From Pseudomonas inefficax (GTDB taxonomy: Bacteria; Pseudomonadota; Gammaproteobacteria; Pseudomonadales; Pseudomonadaceae): 64,000 bases of DNA. Shown in pieces: positions 35,269 to 43,765 of this stretch. The number at the start of each line of letters is the position of its first letter. The stretch's first letter is position 1. The DNA lies in assembly GCF_900277125.1 (NCBI RefSeq), contig NZ_OPYN01000207.1, positions 1 through 64,000 on the forward strand, read 5' to 3'. The notes below the pieces were generated by a model. That model made no database searches. It worked only from the letters and a program-made list of their open reading frames with translations, and was not told the DNA's origin. The position numbers and the translations under genes are program-made.

Positions 35269-37503
35269 CTAGGGCGCTGGCTTTTCCAATTGGGCGCGCA
35301 GCTTGGTCATTGCCTGCAAGTTGCTCTTGCGCACGGCATCGACAAACCCTGGGTATGGCATATCGGTGATCGCCACCAACCCGAGGTGGCCGTTCTCGCC
35401 GTCGAGCAGGCGGCCGCTGGCCGGCTGGTCGAGGTACTGGAACCAGTGCGCGCCAACGATCATCGGCTGTGCCAGGGCCGCCTTGAGGAAGTTGCCGTAA
35501 GCCGGGCCACGGTCTTCTTCCCGCGCTACTTCCAGCGGCCCCGGCCAGAACGGCCCGCGATCGCGCGAGCCGAACTGGAACTCGGACACCAACACCGGCT
35601 TGTCCAGTTCGGCCAGGCGGGCGAAGTCGTAGCCGTCCTGCGGCTTGAGGGTATAGAAGTTGAAGCTGAGCACATCGCAGAACTCGGCGCAGGCCTTGAC
35701 CGCCTCCGGCGTGCTGACGGCAAAGCGGCCGCCCAGCAGCAAGTGATTGGGCGCATGCCACTTCAACGAGTCGGCAATGGTTTTGAAGTAGGTTTCGGCG
35801 AACACCTGCTGGAAGTGCTGGTAGTCACGCTCGATTTCCGGGTGCTCCGGGTTGGGCAACGGTGCCTCGAAGCCCGGGTCTTCCATCAGTTCCCAGGCCG
35901 CCAGCTCGATCCCCCAGGCCTTGGACAGCCCTTCCTGGTTGCGGTACTTGTCACGCAACTGCTTGAGGAAGGCGCGCTTGGCCGGTACATCGGTGGTCAG
36001 GCGCAAGGTACCGTAGGCCAGGCCATAACGCGCCTTCGGGTCGTTACCTGGGGCAGCCCAGGCCAGTTCGTTGTCGGCGAAATAACCGATCAGCCAGGGG
36101 TCGTCGCGGTGATCGCGGGCGGCGATGGCCACGGCGCGCTCGGTGGCCATGGCAAAACGCGGGTCGAACGGGTCGGGCATGCGGCCCCACCAGTCCATGC
36201 CGGTGCTGATGCTGGCGTAATCCCCCACGATCGATAGCGGCAAGGTGTACGGCATGCGCCTGGCCTGACCCAGAGCCGGCTCGCTCCAGTTGCCTACCGT
36301 GTTGAAACCCCAGGCCTGCAGGCGGTCGAGCGCATGCGCCTGCCAGCGGGCGCTATCCAGCGCCACCGGCGGGCAACTGGCCGGCTGCCCTTCTACCGCG
36401 GGCGGGCAAGATTTGCCATGGGTGCGCTGCAGGTTGGCGGCATAGAAATCGAACCAGCGCCCTTGCTTGAAGTTACGCCCTTGCGACGAAGGGTTGCCAT
36501 CGTCGTTGTTGCCATCACCATAGAATGCTGCCAGTGCATCACCCTCGCCCGGCAACGCCTTGAACATCCCCTCACGCCCGGCAACGTAGGTACGCCCGCC
36601 ATCCGCAGCCACGGCATTCACCCCCAGGGAATAGAACGGATGCCCCTCGGGCGTTACCAGGTACCAGCGGCCGTCACGCTTTTCGGTGCGGAAGAAGCCT
36701 TTGGCCTCGAACGCCGGGCCGGCCAGCAGGCCACCGTATGCGTCCAGCTGCTGTTTGCCGCGCTCTGCCAGCCAGCCTTTGAGCTGTTGCTGCTCGCGCG
36801 CGTCGGCCGCCTTGAGCTGCTCGTCATTGGCAACCTTTTCTGGCCAATGGCCGCGGGTGGACTGGCCATAGGCATCGATCAGCTCCTGATAGGCCGCCTT
36901 GTAGGGCTGGTCGTCATCCTGGATGCCGACACGTTCGATCAGCAGATTTTGCGCCACGTTGGGGTTGGGGATACTCAGGCTGACCGACGCCACCTGCTTG
37001 AGGTCGACCGCGCCGGCGCTGCTGGTCAGCAGCAGGCGCTGGCCGCCATGGTTCCAGGGCATCGGCGGGCCGACGCGCATGCCCTGACTCAGCGGCGAGC
37101 TGGCCGTCAGCGGTACCATCACGGTTTGTGCAGGACCGGCCGGAAGATCGATGCGGCTGGTCAACATGCGCCCATCACTGCCTTGCACCGTGACATCCAC
37201 CGTCAGCGCCCAATCCATCGCGCTTTGCAGGCGCAAGGTCAGGAACTGCCCGCCGGACCAGTCCCATACACCGCTTTGCGGGCTCAGGCGCAGGGTCGGC
37301 CGCTCGGCCGGGTTGAACACCACGCGCCGCAGCACTTCGCCTTCGGCCGTCTGCTCCGCATTGTACTGCGGCATGCCGGCGTTTTCGGTCGCCACGTTGA
37401 CCACCGAGGCCGGGCGCACGAAGCTGAATAGCGTCTGCTGCCCAGCCAGCAAGGGCGAGCTGAACAACAAGGCGAAAACGGCGGGCAGGGTACGGCGGAC
37501 CAT
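35269..37503 (-). CDS. Secreted agarase-like glycoside hydrolase (GH50-type, putative)
   Basis: A ~744-residue exported enzyme. The signal peptide MVRRTLPAVFALLFSSPLLA is followed by a beta-sandwich-like N-terminal half with 'LRLSPQSGVWDWSGGQFLTL', a linker, then a TIM-barrel region starting about residue 260 ('GFFRTEKRDGRWYLVTPEGHPFYSLGVNAV'). Candidate catalytic glutamates are in 'YFADNELAWA' (about 475) and 'VLVSEFQFGSRDRG' (about 640), as expected for a retaining clan-A hydrolase. The length and the 'VTPEGHPFYSLG' style fit GH50 beta-agarases. Agar hydrolysis is not shown. The ATG at 37503 starts the signal peptide; 37533 is an in-frame alternative. Confidence 0.75.
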   Translation of the reverse strand: MVRRTLPAVFALLFSSPLLAGQQTLFSFVRPASVVNVATENAGMPQYNAEQTAEGEVLRRVVFNPAERPTLRLSPQSGVWDWSGGQFLTLRLQSAMDWALTVDVTVQGSDGRMLTSRIDLPAGPAQTVMVPLTASSPLSQGMRVGPPMPWNHGGQRLLLTSSAGAVDLKQVASVSLSIPNPNVAQNLLIERVGIQDDDQPYKAAYQELIDAYGQSTRGHWPEKVANDEQLKAADAREQQQLKGWLAERGKQQLDAYGGLLAGPAFEAKGFFRTEKRDGRWYLVTPEGHPFYSLGVNAVAADGGRTYVAGREGMFKALPGEGDALAAFYGDGNNDDGNPSSQGRNFKQGRWFDFYAANLQRTHGKSCPPAVEGQPASCPPVALDSARWQAHALDRLQAWGFNTVGNWSEPALGQARRMPYTLPLSIVGDYASISTGMDWWGRMPDPFDPRFAMATERAVAIAARDHRDDPWLIGYFADNELAWAAPGNDPKARYGLAYGTLRLTTDVPAKRAFLKQLRDKYRNQEGLSKAWGIELAAWELMEDPGFEAPLPNPEHPEIERDYQHFQQVFAETYFKTIADSLKWHAPNHLLLGGRFAVSTPEAVKACAEFCDVLSFNFYTLKPQDGYDFARLAELDKPVLVSEFQFGSRDRGPFWPGPLEVAREEDRGPAYGNFLKAALAQPMIVGAHWFQYLDQPASGRLLDGENGHLGLVAITDMPYPGFVDAVRKSNLQAMTKLRAQLEKPAP

Positions 37504-37560
37504 AAGGCTTGGGCTCTCCTTCAGGGCCCTCATGGGCCCACGACTGAGTAATGGACAACG

Positions 37561-37582
37561 CGCCGGAGCAAGTGCTCCGGCG
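37561..37582 (-). terminator. Hairpin immediately after dinG (terminator candidate)
   Basis: CGCCGGAGCA/TGCTCCGGCG is a perfect dyad beginning one base after the dinG stop codon. The minus-strand downstream sequence (TTGTCCATT) is only weakly T-rich, so termination efficiency is uncertain. Confidence 0.5.
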
Positions 37583-37583
37583 G

Positions 37584-39728
37584 TCAGGAAATCTCCCGCC
37601 GGAACGGCGGCAGCGCATTGAGAATAGCCTTGCCGTAGCGCTGGGTGACCAGGCGCCGGTCAAGCAAGGTGATGACACCGCGATCCTGTTCGGTTCGCAG
37701 CAGGCGGCCGCAGGCCTGGATCAGCCGCAGCGAGGCGTCAGGCACGGCAATTTCCATGAACGGGTTGCCGCCGCGAGCCTCGATCCACTCGGCCAATGCA
37801 GCTTCGACCGGGTCGTCGGGCACGGCAAAGGGAATTTTGGCGATTACCACATGCTCGCAGTAGGCACCCGGCAGGTCGACACCCTCGGCAAAGCTGGCCA
37901 GGCCGAACAGCACGCTGTGCTGGCCATCGTCGACCCGCGCCTTGTGCTTGTTCAGGGTTTCCTGCTTGGACAGGTTGCCCTGGATCAGCACCAGCTTGCG
38001 CCAGTCCCGGTCCAGGCCATCGAACACGTCCTGCATCTGCTTGCGCGAGGAGAACAGCACCAGCGCGCCGCGGGCATCTTCGACAATGTTCGGCAGTTCG
38101 CGGATGATCGCAGCGGTATGCGCCGCCGCATCGCGCGGGTCGGCCTTGAGGTCGGGGACCCGCAGCAGGCCGGCATCGCCATGCACGAACGGGCTGGGTA
38201 CCACGCAGGTGACCGCGTCACGCGGCAACCCCGAGCGCATGCGGAAGCGGTCGAACTTGCCCAGAGCGGTCAGTGTTGCCGAGGTCACCAGCGCGCCATG
38301 GGCCACGCTCCACAGGCTGCGGCGAAGCATTTCGGCGGCCAGGATGGGGCTGGCGTTGACTTCGATGTCGAACAGCGCACCGCTCTCGGCCAGGGTCAGC
38401 CAGCGAGCCATGGGCGGGCTGTCTTCCGGGTCTTCGGCGGTAAAGGCCGTCCACAGCTCCCAGTTGCCCTGAGCACGGGTGACCAGGCTCCCGAACAGCG
38501 GGTACCACTCCTCGGCCTGGTGGCTGGCGATGCCGATGTTGACCTCACCGTCCATGCCTTCCTTGAGCAGGTCGGCCAGGCGGGTGAACAGGTCGTTGAG
38601 GCGGGCAAAACCCTTTTTCAGCTCGATGCCCACTTCACGAATCTGCTCCGGTACCACGCCACCTTCGAAGCGATAGCGCGGGCGCTCACGGCCTTCGTTG
38701 TCCTCGCTGGGGCGGAAGTCGGCAATCTGCTCGCACAGGGTGAACATGAACTGCTGCTGGGTACGCACTTCCCGCGCAAGCTCCGGCACCTGCTCGATGT
38801 ACTTGCCCAGGTCACCAGGCAGCGGGTGCTGGGCGAGCAGCTTGGTCAGGTTCTTGGCGGTCTGCTCCAGCCAGTCGGCAGTGGAGCGCAGGCGCGAATA
38901 GTGGGCGAAATGGCCGATGGCCTTGTCCGGCAGGTGGTGGCCTTCGTCGAACACGTATATGGTGTCGCGCGGGTCGGGCAATACCGCGCCGCCGCCAAGG
39001 GCCAGGTCGGCCAGCACCATGTCGTGGTTGGTAACGATCACATCGACCTTGCCCATGCCTTCGCGTGCCTTGTAGAACACGCACTGCTGGAAGTTCGGGC
39101 AATGACGGCCGGTGCACTGGCTATGGTCGGTGGTCAGGCGCGCCCAGTCCTGGTCCTCCAGGGCTTCGGGCCAGCTGTCACGGTCACCGTCCCAGCGGTT
39201 GCCGGCAAGCTTCTCGATCATGCTGTTGAACAGCTTCTGGCTGCGCTCGTCGACTTCGATGTGGAAGCCTTCTTCCTCGAACAGCTGGGCGGTGGCCGAC
39301 TGGGCATGGCCCTCCTGCAGCAGGATGTCGAGCTTGGACAGGCACAGGTAGCGGCCACGGCCCTTGGCAAGGGCGAAGCTGAAGTTCAGCCCGCTGTTGC
39401 GCATAAGGTCGGGCAGGTCCTTGAAAACAATCTGCTCCTGCAGCGCCACAGTGGCGGTGGCGATCACCAAGCGCTTGCCGGCGGCCTTGGCGGCCGGAAT
39501 CGCAGCCAGGCTGTAGGCCACCGTCTTGCCGGTACCGGTGCCCGCCTCCACTGCCACCACGGCAGGCTCGCCGGCACGGCGGCCTTCTTCGTCGCAGGCA
39601 ATGTCGCCGAGCACCTTGGCCACTTCGGCGATCATCAGGCGCTGGCCATAGCGCGGCTTGAGGCTCTTGGCTTCGAGAAAACGCGTATAGGCGCCCTGGA
39701 TGGTGGCTTTGAGTTCGTTGCTGATCAT
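37584..39728 (-). CDS. dinG: ATP-dependent DNA helicase DinG
   Basis: A 714-residue XPD-like superfamily 2 helicase. Walker A: 'VAVEAGTGTGKTVAYSLAA' (about 57-75). Cysteines for the iron-sulfur cluster lie in 'CTGRHCPNFQQCVFYKARE' (about 204-222). The DEAH-type box is in 'IYVFDEGHHLPDKA' and a C-terminal motif is 'GLASFAEGVDLPG' plus 'QACGRLLRTEQDRG'. DinG removes R-loops and helps repair stalled forks. Length fits proteobacterial DinG. It is downstream (same strand) of nothing obvious and divergent from the small membrane protein at 39827. Confidence 0.95.
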   Translation of the reverse strand: MISNELKATIQGAYTRFLEAKSLKPRYGQRLMIAEVAKVLGDIACDEEGRRAGEPAVVAVEAGTGTGKTVAYSLAAIPAAKAAGKRLVIATATVALQEQIVFKDLPDLMRNSGLNFSFALAKGRGRYLCLSKLDILLQEGHAQSATAQLFEEEGFHIEVDERSQKLFNSMIEKLAGNRWDGDRDSWPEALEDQDWARLTTDHSQCTGRHCPNFQQCVFYKAREGMGKVDVIVTNHDMVLADLALGGGAVLPDPRDTIYVFDEGHHLPDKAIGHFAHYSRLRSTADWLEQTAKNLTKLLAQHPLPGDLGKYIEQVPELAREVRTQQQFMFTLCEQIADFRPSEDNEGRERPRYRFEGGVVPEQIREVGIELKKGFARLNDLFTRLADLLKEGMDGEVNIGIASHQAEEWYPLFGSLVTRAQGNWELWTAFTAEDPEDSPPMARWLTLAESGALFDIEVNASPILAAEMLRRSLWSVAHGALVTSATLTALGKFDRFRMRSGLPRDAVTCVVPSPFVHGDAGLLRVPDLKADPRDAAAHTAAIIRELPNIVEDARGALVLFSSRKQMQDVFDGLDRDWRKLVLIQGNLSKQETLNKHKARVDDGQHSVLFGLASFAEGVDLPGAYCEHVVIAKIPFAVPDDPVEAALAEWIEARGGNPFMEIAVPDASLRLIQACGRLLRTEQDRGVITLLDRRLVTQRYGKAILNALPPFRREIS

Positions 39729-39826
39729 GGTCTGCAGGCGCCCGGAGGGCTGGATATATTTTCAGTGTTGCGCATGGGGCGGCTATCATACCCCGCTATT
39801 GCCCTTTATGCCGCATGGAGATCCGC

Positions 39827-40291
39827 ATGCTTGCCTTTGCCCTGCCCTACACACTGCATGTCCTGGCCGCCCTGGTGTGGGTGGGCGGCATGTTCTTCGC
39901 CTGGCTGGTACTGCGCCCGGCAACGGTTGCAGCCCTTGAAGGGCCTGCCCGGCTGCGCCTGTGGGTGGAAGTTTTCCGACGCTTCTTCGGCTGGGTCTGG
40001 CTGGCGGTGGCGATTTTGGCGATAAGTGGTATCGGCATGTTGCACATGCGCTTCAGCGGCTTCGAGACTGCACCGAAGTACGTGCAGGTGATGATCGGTG
40101 GGGGCATCGCCATGTTTGCCCTGTTCATGCGCATCCAGGCGTTGCTGTTGCCGGAGCTGAGGGCGGCGGTGCAGGCCGAGGACTGGCCGGCAGGTGCGGC
40201 AGTGCTGGGGCGGATTCGGCGGATGGTGGGGATCAACCTGCTGCTGGGTCTGGCGGTGGTCGCAGTGGCCAGCTCGCGGCTGATGATCTGA
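39827..40291 (+). CDS. CopD-family / DUF membrane protein, 154 aa
   Basis: A four-helix inner-membrane protein: MLAFALPYTLHVLAALVWVG at the start, then 'RRFFGWVWLAVAILAISGIG', 'VQVMIGGGIAMFALFMRIQ' and 'INLLLGLAVVAVASSR'. His15 in the first helix (LHVLAALVWVGGMFF) is the type of residue conserved in CopD-superfamily proteins, which are linked to copper or heme handling. GGAG lies 7 bases before the ATG at 39827; the ORF opens 12 bases earlier. Function uncertain. Confidence 0.8.
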   Translation: MLAFALPYTLHVLAALVWVGGMFFAWLVLRPATVAALEGPARLRLWVEVFRRFFGWVWLAVAILAISGIGMLHMRFSGFETAPKYVQVMIGGGIAMFALFMRIQALLLPELRAAVQAEDWPAGAAVLGRIRRMVGINLLLGLAVVAVASSRLMI

Positions 40292-40354
40292 GTGCTACCA
40301 CGCCCCTTTGCGGGGCAACTATCTTGTTCAGAATCTCAAAGCTTGCGCATTCCC

Positions 40355-40471
40355 TGTGGGAGCGGCCTTGTGTCGCGAAAGGGCTGCGTAGCAGCCCCCG
40401 AATTTCAGCGTCTACGCATAAACCATTGGGGCCGCTACGCGGCCCTTTCGCGACACAAGGCCGCTCCCACA
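40355..40471. repeat. Type B REP inverted pair
   Basis: Arms about 40355-40398 and 40428-40471, inverted copies with the TTGTGTCGCGAAAGGGCTGC extension. It separates the convergent CopD-like and collagen-like genes. Confidence 0.9.
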
Positions 40472-40475
40472 CTGT

Positions 40476-41234
40476 TCAGAGGCGTTGCAGAATCAGCTCA
40501 CCTGCAGCCCCCGCCAACCCAGGCTGGCCCGGCTGCCCCGCCCGGCCGTTGGCACCGGCGTCTGTGCGGTACACCAGGCAACCCTTGCTAGCCCCGCCTT
40601 TACCGGCCTTGCCGGCAGCCCCGGCCTTGCCCGGCGCGCCGCCGTCCAGGCGCACAACGATACGTTCCTGCGGGAAGCCCTGCGGCAGGCTCAGGCGGAC
40701 GCGCCCACCCGGCGCACCATCGTGCCCGTTGCCGCCGTCATCGCCGTTGGCACCGCGGCTGGCCTGGCCCCAGGTGCAGCCACCGGCCTGGCCGTTGGCA
40801 CCATCGAGCCCCACGTACCCCGGCGCACCGGCACCGCCACGGGCATCGATTGCAAGGCGTTCGGCATCCACTTCCGCCAGCTTCAGGTCCAGGCTGCGGC
40901 CGGACCGCGCTCCCCGCTGGTAAGTGCCCGCCGCTCCCGGCGCACTGAATTCACTACCCTCACCCAGCCGCGCGCTGCGCGCCTCGATCAGCAACGGGCT
41001 ATCGGACGGTGCAATGGCGATACGCGCATCGCGCCCCAGCTCCAGCTGGTCGACCTTCAATTCGGCGAGCGTGGCAGGCAGCAGCAAGGTTGCAGCATCG
41101 GCGACACGCAGCTGTGCAAGGTGCACGCTGGCCGACTTGTCGGGCAGGCGCAGCATGGAATTGGCAGCGACCTCCAGGCTTTCGGCCTGGGCCAGTGGAG
41201 CAGCCAGCATGGCCAGTAACATCAGATTACGCAT
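40476..41234 (-). CDS. Secreted collagen-like protein, 252 aa
   Basis: The signal peptide MRNLMLLAMLAAPLAQA is cleaved at AQA-ES (about residue 17). A ~115-residue beta-type N-terminal part ('LRLPDKSASVHLAQLRVADA') is followed by glycine-rich segments with Gly-X-Y-like spacing at about 133-152, 161-177, 198-214 and 228-245 (for example 'GANGDDGGNGHDGAPGG'). Two cysteines (about 153 and 219) could form a disulfide. The runs are short and interrupted, so a collagen triple helix is possible but not certain. GGAGG lies 8 bases before the ATG. It overlaps the upstream DUF1145 gene by 8 bases. Confidence 0.8.
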   Translation of the reverse strand: MRNLMLLAMLAAPLAQAESLEVAANSMLRLPDKSASVHLAQLRVADAATLLLPATLAELKVDQLELGRDARIAIAPSDSPLLIEARSARLGEGSEFSAPGAAGTYQRGARSGRSLDLKLAEVDAERLAIDARGGAGAPGYVGLDGANGQAGGCTWGQASRGANGDDGGNGHDGAPGGRVRLSLPQGFPQERIVVRLDGGAPGKAGAAGKAGKGGASKGCLVYRTDAGANGRAGQPGQPGLAGAAGELILQRL

Positions 41235-41502
41235 TTCGCGGCGCCTCCTGCACACGGGGGATGGACATGACATGAAAGATACCCGTCAACAGAATCTGCA
41301 GACGATCGAACCAGCGGTGGCTGCGCCCGCGCAGGCTGCCATTGAAGAACAGCACTTCGAGCAGGTGCAGGCCCAGCAAGGTGATGCCGGCGGCGTTGAT
41401 CAGCAGGTTGAAGGGCAACGGTTGTGGCATCAACTGATTGAACAGCACCACACCCCAGAAAGCGACAGTCAGGACCTTGCCCAAGCCCAGGATGAACCTC
41501 AT
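41227..41502 (-). CDS. DUF1145 small membrane protein, 91 aa
   Basis: A two- to three-helix inner-membrane protein: 'LGKVLTVAFWGVVLFNQLMP' (about 7-26) and 'LLINAAGITLLGLHLLEVLFF' (about 32-52), then a basic loop ('RGRSHRWFDRLQ') and another short hydrophobic stretch. It resembles the DUF1145/YhhL family. It is the first gene of a two-gene unit with the collagen-like protein (8-base overlap). Function unknown. Confidence 0.8.
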   Translation of the reverse strand: MRFILGLGKVLTVAFWGVVLFNQLMPQPLPFNLLINAAGITLLGLHLLEVLFFNGSLRGRSHRWFDRLQILLTGIFHVMSIPRVQEAPRNA

Positions 41503-41600
41503 ATCCCGCCCCCATGGATTGTTGTTATGTCGAGACGGCCCGTTCGAGCGGGCCGTGCGACAAACATTAACCGCAATGCCGAGACTGGCGCCAGCACCAC

Positions 41601-41828
41601 TCAGTTGAGGTGCAGCTCCACCCGTCGGTTGCGGGCGCGGCCCTCCTCGCTTTCGTTGTCGGCAAGCGGCTCGCTCTCGCCGCGCCCCTGGCTGGTGACC
41701 TTGCCGGGCTCCAGGCCCTGGCCGATCAGGTAAACGGCCACGCTGCTGGCGCGGCGTTCGGAAAGTGCCTGGTTGTAGCTGTCGGAACCCACGTTGTCGG
41801 TATGCCCGATCACGCTGACCTTGGCCAC
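41601..41828 (-). pseudogene. Truncated OmpA C-terminal fragment
   Basis: The frame encodes 75 residues, 'VIGHTDNVGSDSYNQALSER' to 'RNRRVELHLN', which match the end of an OmpA/MotB peptidoglycan-binding domain and align well with the last ~78 residues of the intact neighbour at 41938-42630. No start with a ribosome-binding site exists in this frame. Just upstream a GGAG plus ATG (41858-41856 on the minus strand) opens a different frame that stops after 12 codons, as if a deletion had joined the original gene start, out of frame, to its C-terminal part. The signal peptide and most of the protein are missing. Confidence 0.8.
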
Positions 41829-41899
41829 CGTCGGTGAATCACACTCATGGTGAATGCTCCAGTGTCATTGGCCACGAACGGCTGAGCGCCGTGAAGACA

Positions 41900-41928
41900 C
41901 GCCCGTGCCACTGCTCAAGGCACGGGCG
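41900..41928 (-). terminator. Hairpin after the intact OmpA gene (terminator candidate)
   Basis: CGCCCGTGCC/GGCACGGGCG forms a 10-bp stem with a 9-base loop, 10 bases after the stop of the 41938 gene on the minus strand. No T-run follows, so it may be a Rho-dependent stop or an mRNA-stabilising hairpin. Confidence 0.4.
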
Positions 41929-41937
41929 CACGCCGTT

Positions 41938-42630
41938 CTACCGCTGGATCTTGATCTCGGTACGGCGGTTCATGGCACGCCCGTCGGCCGTGGCGTTGTC
42001 TGCCACCGGCTGGGTTTCACCGGCACCGACCACCGACACGAAGCTGCTGCGCGGCACACCGCTCTCGACCAGGTAATCAGTCACCGAGTGGGCTCGGCGT
42101 TCGGACAGTTTCTGGTTGTAGCTGTCGGAGCCGACGCTGTCGGTATGGCCGCTGACGCTCAGGCGGGCGGACGGCGCTTCCTGTTTCAGGCGCGTGGCAA
42201 TGGTGTTGAGGCGCTCCTTGTCGCTGGCGGTCAGGCGCGCAGAGTCGAACTCGAAGTGCACATCGCGGATGACGATGACTTCTTCCTTCTGCACCACCAC
42301 TTCCTCGACCACCGCGGCCGGCTCCGGTGGGCAGCCGTTGGCATCGACCTGCACACCGCGCGGGGTGCCAGGGCATTTGTCACGGCTGTCCGGCACGCCG
42401 TCGCCATCCTCGTCGCCATCGCCATGGGCCCAGCAATAGCCCGCCGCCAGGCCACCGCCCAGCAACGCGCCCCAACCAGCCCAGCTGGAGCTCTCGATGG
42501 CGCCCAGGGCAGCGCCGCCTACACCCCCGACGGCAGCACACTTCGGCCAGTCGGTCTTTTGCAAACCTGCACAACCAGTCAACACACTGGTGAGCAGAAC
42601 CAGGGGTATCGCTGTGCGTACTATGCTCAT
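41938..42630 (-). CDS. OmpA-family lipoprotein with TSP3-like calcium loop
   Basis: A 230-residue outer-membrane lipoprotein: lipobox VLTGC (Cys about 20), a glycine-rich hydrophobic region ('VGGVGGAALGAIESSSWAGW', about 33-52), a thrombospondin-3-type acidic loop ('DGDEDGDGVPDSRDKCPGTP', about 72-91) and a C-terminal OmpA domain (about 120-230) with 'FDSARLTASDKERL' and 'SGHTDSVGSDSYNQKLSERR'. It tethers the outer membrane to peptidoglycan. The ATG at 42630 starts the signal peptide and follows GGAGA at about 10 bases; the longer ORF is not used. A truncated paralogue lies directly downstream. Confidence 0.92.
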   Translation of the reverse strand: MSIVRTAIPLVLLTSVLTGCAGLQKTDWPKCAAVGGVGGAALGAIESSSWAGWGALLGGGLAAGYCWAHGDGDEDGDGVPDSRDKCPGTPRGVQVDANGCPPEPAAVVEEVVVQKEEVIVIRDVHFEFDSARLTASDKERLNTIATRLKQEAPSARLSVSGHTDSVGSDSYNQKLSERRAHSVTDYLVESGVPRSSFVSVVGAGETQPVADNATADGRAMNRRTEIKIQR

Positions 42631-42789
42631 TTCATTGCTTCTCCTAGGGGGAATCGGCATAAGGCCGATCTCAGGGATTAAAGACCGAGCATTTGATCCC
42701 TGCCAGCAATAAGCCACGACACAATCACATGCCTCTTTGCCCGCACGCTGCGGCCCGCTAGTCTTGGACGACTTCAACGAGGATTGCCA

Positions 42790-43284
42790 ATGACCGACGG
42801 TTTTTCCCAGCGCACCCCGCAGCAGGCCCTGGCGGCCCTGCTCGAGCGCTTCACTCCGCAACGCCTGCTGCTGGTGGGCACGCGTTTCCCGGCGCTGGAC
42901 GCCTTCGCCCAGGCGCATCCACAGGTAACCATCGCCGCGGCCGACCCAGGCCCGCTGCCGGCCGAACTGGCCGCCCAGCGCTTTGACCTGGCGGTACTGG
43001 TCGACTGCCTGGAGCACCTGCCCAAACGCACCGGCCTGGAATTGCTCGGCGGCATTCGCAACCTCAATGCCAGCCGGGTCGCGGTGCTGGCCGACCTGCC
43101 CGCCTGTGGCTGGCAAGACACCGATTTCTTTGCCCTGGCCCTGTCGGCCAGCGAGAAATTCCGCCGTGACCAGCAGGTATTGAGCCTGTTCACCTATGAT
43201 CTACATGACTACAAGCAGGTACCGGACTGGCTGAATGCCAAGTTCTGGGCCAACCCTGAAAACTTCGGCAAGTACTGGTGGTGA
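42790..43284 (+). CDS. DUF6231 family protein, 164 aa
   Basis: A soluble protein with a methyltransferase-like outline: 'RLLLVGTRFPALDAFAQAHP' (about 26-45), 'FDLAVLVDCLEHLPKRTGLE' (about 66-85, like the post-motif of class I methyltransferases) and a C-terminal 'FTYDLHDYKQVPDWLN'. The GxGxG loop is not kept, so SAM binding is doubtful. It resembles the pseudomonad DUF6231 family. GAGGA lies 6 bases before the ATG. The next gene overlaps its stop (TGATG), so the two are coupled. Confidence 0.8.
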   Translation: MTDGFSQRTPQQALAALLERFTPQRLLLVGTRFPALDAFAQAHPQVTIAAADPGPLPAELAAQRFDLAVLVDCLEHLPKRTGLELLGGIRNLNASRVAVLADLPACGWQDTDFFALALSASEKFRRDQQVLSLFTYDLHDYKQVPDWLNAKFWANPENFGKYWW

Positions 43285-43763
43285 TGATGAGTGTCTCGGT
43301 CTGCCCTTGTGGCAGTGGCAACCTGCTCGATGCCTGCTGCGGGCATTACCATGCCGGCACCCCGGCACCGGATGCCCAGGCGCTGATGCGCTCACGCTAC
43401 AGTGCCTACGTGCTGGGCCTGGTCGACTATCTGGTGGCCACCACCCTGCCGGCCCAGCAAGCTGGCCTGGACCGTGCTGCCATGGCCGCCTGGAGCGCCC
43501 AGAGCACCTGGCTGGGCCTGGAGGTGGAAAGCGCAGAGGTGCTGGGCGGCCAGCCGGAGCACGGTTTTGTCACCTTCACTGCCCGCTGGCATGACCAGGA
43601 GGGTGACCATCAGCACCGCGAGCGCTCGGCATTCGTCCAGCATGCCGGGCGCTGGTACTTCATCGACCCCACGGTCGGGCTCAAGGCCGGGCGCAACGAC
43701 CCCTGCCCCTGCGCCAGCGGCCAGAAGTTCAAGAAATGCTGCGCCAGTTACGTGGGTAGCTGA
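43284..43763 (+). CDS. YchJ family SEC-C motif protein (UPF0225)
   Basis: A 159-residue protein with zinc-binding SEC-C-like motifs at both ends: 'CPCGSGNLLDACCGHYH' near the N-terminus and 'DPCPCASGQKFKKCC' near the C-terminus, around an NTF2-like middle domain ('LMRSRYSAYVLGLVDYLVATT', 'FTARW', 'ERSAFVQHAGRWYFID'). This is the plan of E. coli YchJ. Function unknown. The start is one of two adjacent ATGs (43284 or 43287) overlapping the stop of the preceding gene, and an LEA-type gene follows 2 bases after its stop. Confidence 0.9.
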   Translation: MMSVSVCPCGSGNLLDACCGHYHAGTPAPDAQALMRSRYSAYVLGLVDYLVATTLPAQQAGLDRAAMAAWSAQSTWLGLEVESAEVLGGQPEHGFVTFTARWHDQEGDHQHRERSAFVQHAGRWYFIDPTVGLKAGRNDPCPCASGQKFKKCCASYVGS

Positions 43764-43765
43764 CC

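Noticed and set aside
41527..41561. Strong hairpin TGTCG..ACGGCCCG..CGGGCCGT..CGACA
   Set aside because: The stem is good but has no T-run on either strand; it could be a terminator for the OmpA remnant or a structural element, so I did not call it.
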